From: a virus
Virus record (IMG/VR): IMGVR_UViG_3300008450_007097
Location: 1-22,444 of that record
DNA length: 22,444 bases
Reading direction: 5' to 3' (one strand)
The notes under the pieces were generated by a model. It did not search any database, was not told where the DNA came from, and was given only the letters and a program-made list of their open reading frames with translations. Positions 22,301 to 22,444 of this stretch are shown one piece after another (within the stretch, counting starts at the first letter, position 1; every line of letters begins with the position of its first letter). The position numbers and the translations under genes were made by a program.

Positions 22301-22444
22301 ACGTAAGAAGATTGTTATTACAGGCACGTAAATTGATTTCAGCGGTAGCGATTAGATTGTTGTTCGAACAAAACGATAACAAAGTAAGACAAGACTTCTT
22401 GGATTCAGTTAACCCGATCTTGGATTCAATTAGAAGAGATAGAG
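19399..22444 (+). CDS. Contractile tail sheath protein, T4 gp18-like (3' end outside window)
   Basis: The frame is open from ATG 19399 to the window end, at least 1015 codons. The N-terminus MASSNKVFVSPGVYTSERDL, then TTLGVAGETLQGPAFEPI and NQLFVTRVLGLSGYDAGPSW, is the conserved sheath start. The C-terminal domain contains FPWFASAGYTRGLV, RRKLTQDDRDTLYKGRINPI, GTVIWGNKTMQIKESALDRI and the helix RRLLLQARKLISAVAIRLLF. Sheath subunits polymerise around the tube and contract to drive injection. T4 gp18 is 659 residues, so this protein carries more than 350 extra residues, probably as Ser/Thr/Gly-rich insertions after residue 108 and through the middle. These would project on the outside of the tail. 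No frameshift is seen. Confidence 0.93.
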   Translation, partial: MASSNKVFVSPGVYTSERDLTFVAQSVGVTTLGVAGETLQGPAFEPIFITNFDEFQVYFGGTSPEKFVNTQIPKYELAYITKAYLQQSNQLFVTRVLGLSGYDAGPSWSIVTIGNVDSSSIVATGNTGPVNVLFTGTTGTSANITLTTVPSSLNVDGNFYNTYTEYNGGTSSVESDLKTYLSNQVNLAGTSSTGTTSMFWGIVSGGTFNLVTGGSINTVTAYTENFGVTSASGGTLNSTTNDAWFYGLFNYQNNTVNTYYGQGFGCSLGSLSGTGGNYSGSAKFYITNYSGTPYTEYDDMVVATLRSRGITTYSSTQHGPKFEVTGTTDVAMICTNTYSGVTKNPYLPFSISGVTYDGDNFEFETSMQSTDKNFIRKVFGGSNFGKNRTEVPLFVEETYSSLLLTGYRAGQIRGLYCDLVSLPGVTDVSSPDYSDSLGFYLEQYQTPETPYLVSELRGNKVYKLFKFVLISDGNAANTQVKMSIGNISFTNGTFDVFIRDFFDNDQNVKVIESFTNCSMDPSNNNYVANKIGTSNGEYQVKSKYVMLEMSDEAPIDALPCGFEGYISREYANATPPFVNYKTKYYTAGETIYNPPFGSSSGGDNPVISSGENPRKAYLGISNITGIDYDFYQYKGKQIPASLATDTTGIAWGYLTKGFHMDSGATVVTIANGYSTSGQSAFEVGVSSFNSEPTDASNAYYRLNTRKFTILAYGGFDGWDIYRESRTNTDTYALGQTGFKNGAATSVTYPTATGWGAFKAISGPNQESWANTDFYAYKWGQSTFANPEATNINVFATPGIDYVNNSNLVEDAIDMIETDRADSIYITTTPDFNLFLPTYQDIEEGLIYPQEVVDNLENTGIDSNYTATYYPWILTRDTVNNTQIYIPPTSEVVKNLALTDNIAFPWFASAGYTRGLVNAIRARRKLTQDDRDTLYKGRINPIATFSDVGTVIWGNKTMQIKESALDRINVRRLLLQARKLISAVAIRLLFEQNDNKVRQDFLDSVNPILDSIRRDR

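Noticed and set aside
22128-22382. Minus-strand open frame at the right end
   Set aside because: It overlaps the conserved C-terminal domain of the tail sheath gene and has no recognisable features.
1-22444. tRNA genes, CRISPR arrays, IS elements and integrase
   Set aside because: No cloverleaf, spaced repeat, terminal inverted repeat or recombinase motif was seen.

Overview
The window looks like part of the genome of a tailed phage with a contractile tail (T4-like myovirus architecture). The evidence is a tail sheath gene running off the right end, gp13/gp14/gp15-like neck and tail-completion proteins, a T4-type family B DNA polymerase, a dUTPase, an SNF2-type helicase, and very dense packing with many 1-11 nt overlaps between genes. 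The DNA is AT-rich. Most genes are preceded by A/T-rich leaders rather than clear Shine-Dalgarno sequences. That pattern is common in Bacteroidota and their phages, so a Bacteroidota host is a reasonable inference but not proven. No tRNA, rRNA, CRISPR array, IS element or attachment site was seen, and no gap between genes exceeds about 90 bases.

Layout. (1) Bases 1-3840, minus strand: a coupled operon reading glycosyltransferase, 3'-5' exonuclease, dUTPase, UDP-galactopyranose mutase, then a second glycosyltransferase cut by the window edge. Sugar-coat genes are mixed with nucleotide metabolism. (2) Bases 3877-6447, minus strand: five overlapping or closely packed small genes, mostly unrecognised, ending in an intrinsic terminator. 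One is a stand-alone WYL-like domain protein. (3) Bases 6499-12574, plus strand: a large Cys-rich surface protein with a LamG-like region, a Pro-Thr linker and a secreted-protein-like C-terminal domain; a small beta-rich protein; then DNA polymerase. The polymerase is preceded by a palindrome inside a tandem repeat and closed by a terminator that contains its own stop codon. (4) Bases 12571-16932, minus strand: SNF2 helicase, a zinc-peptidase-like/superoxide-dismutase fusion, a gp13-like neck protein and a small structural-type protein. (5) Bases 17008-22444, plus strand: a small protein with a conserved-looking N-terminal helix, a terminator, gp14-like and gp15-like proteins, then the tail sheath. 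A ribbon-helix-helix gene lies antisense between the last two.

Points that stand out: the metalloprotease-like/Mn-SOD fusion; a sense-oriented TATTTATA motif in front of about nine start codons on both strands; two small proteins (WYL and the one at 17008) whose N-termini resemble T4 capsid-targeting peptides ending in an (I/L)xE prohead-protease site; and the palindrome in front of the polymerase gene. All functional statements come from reading the sequence and remembered family features; no database search was run.
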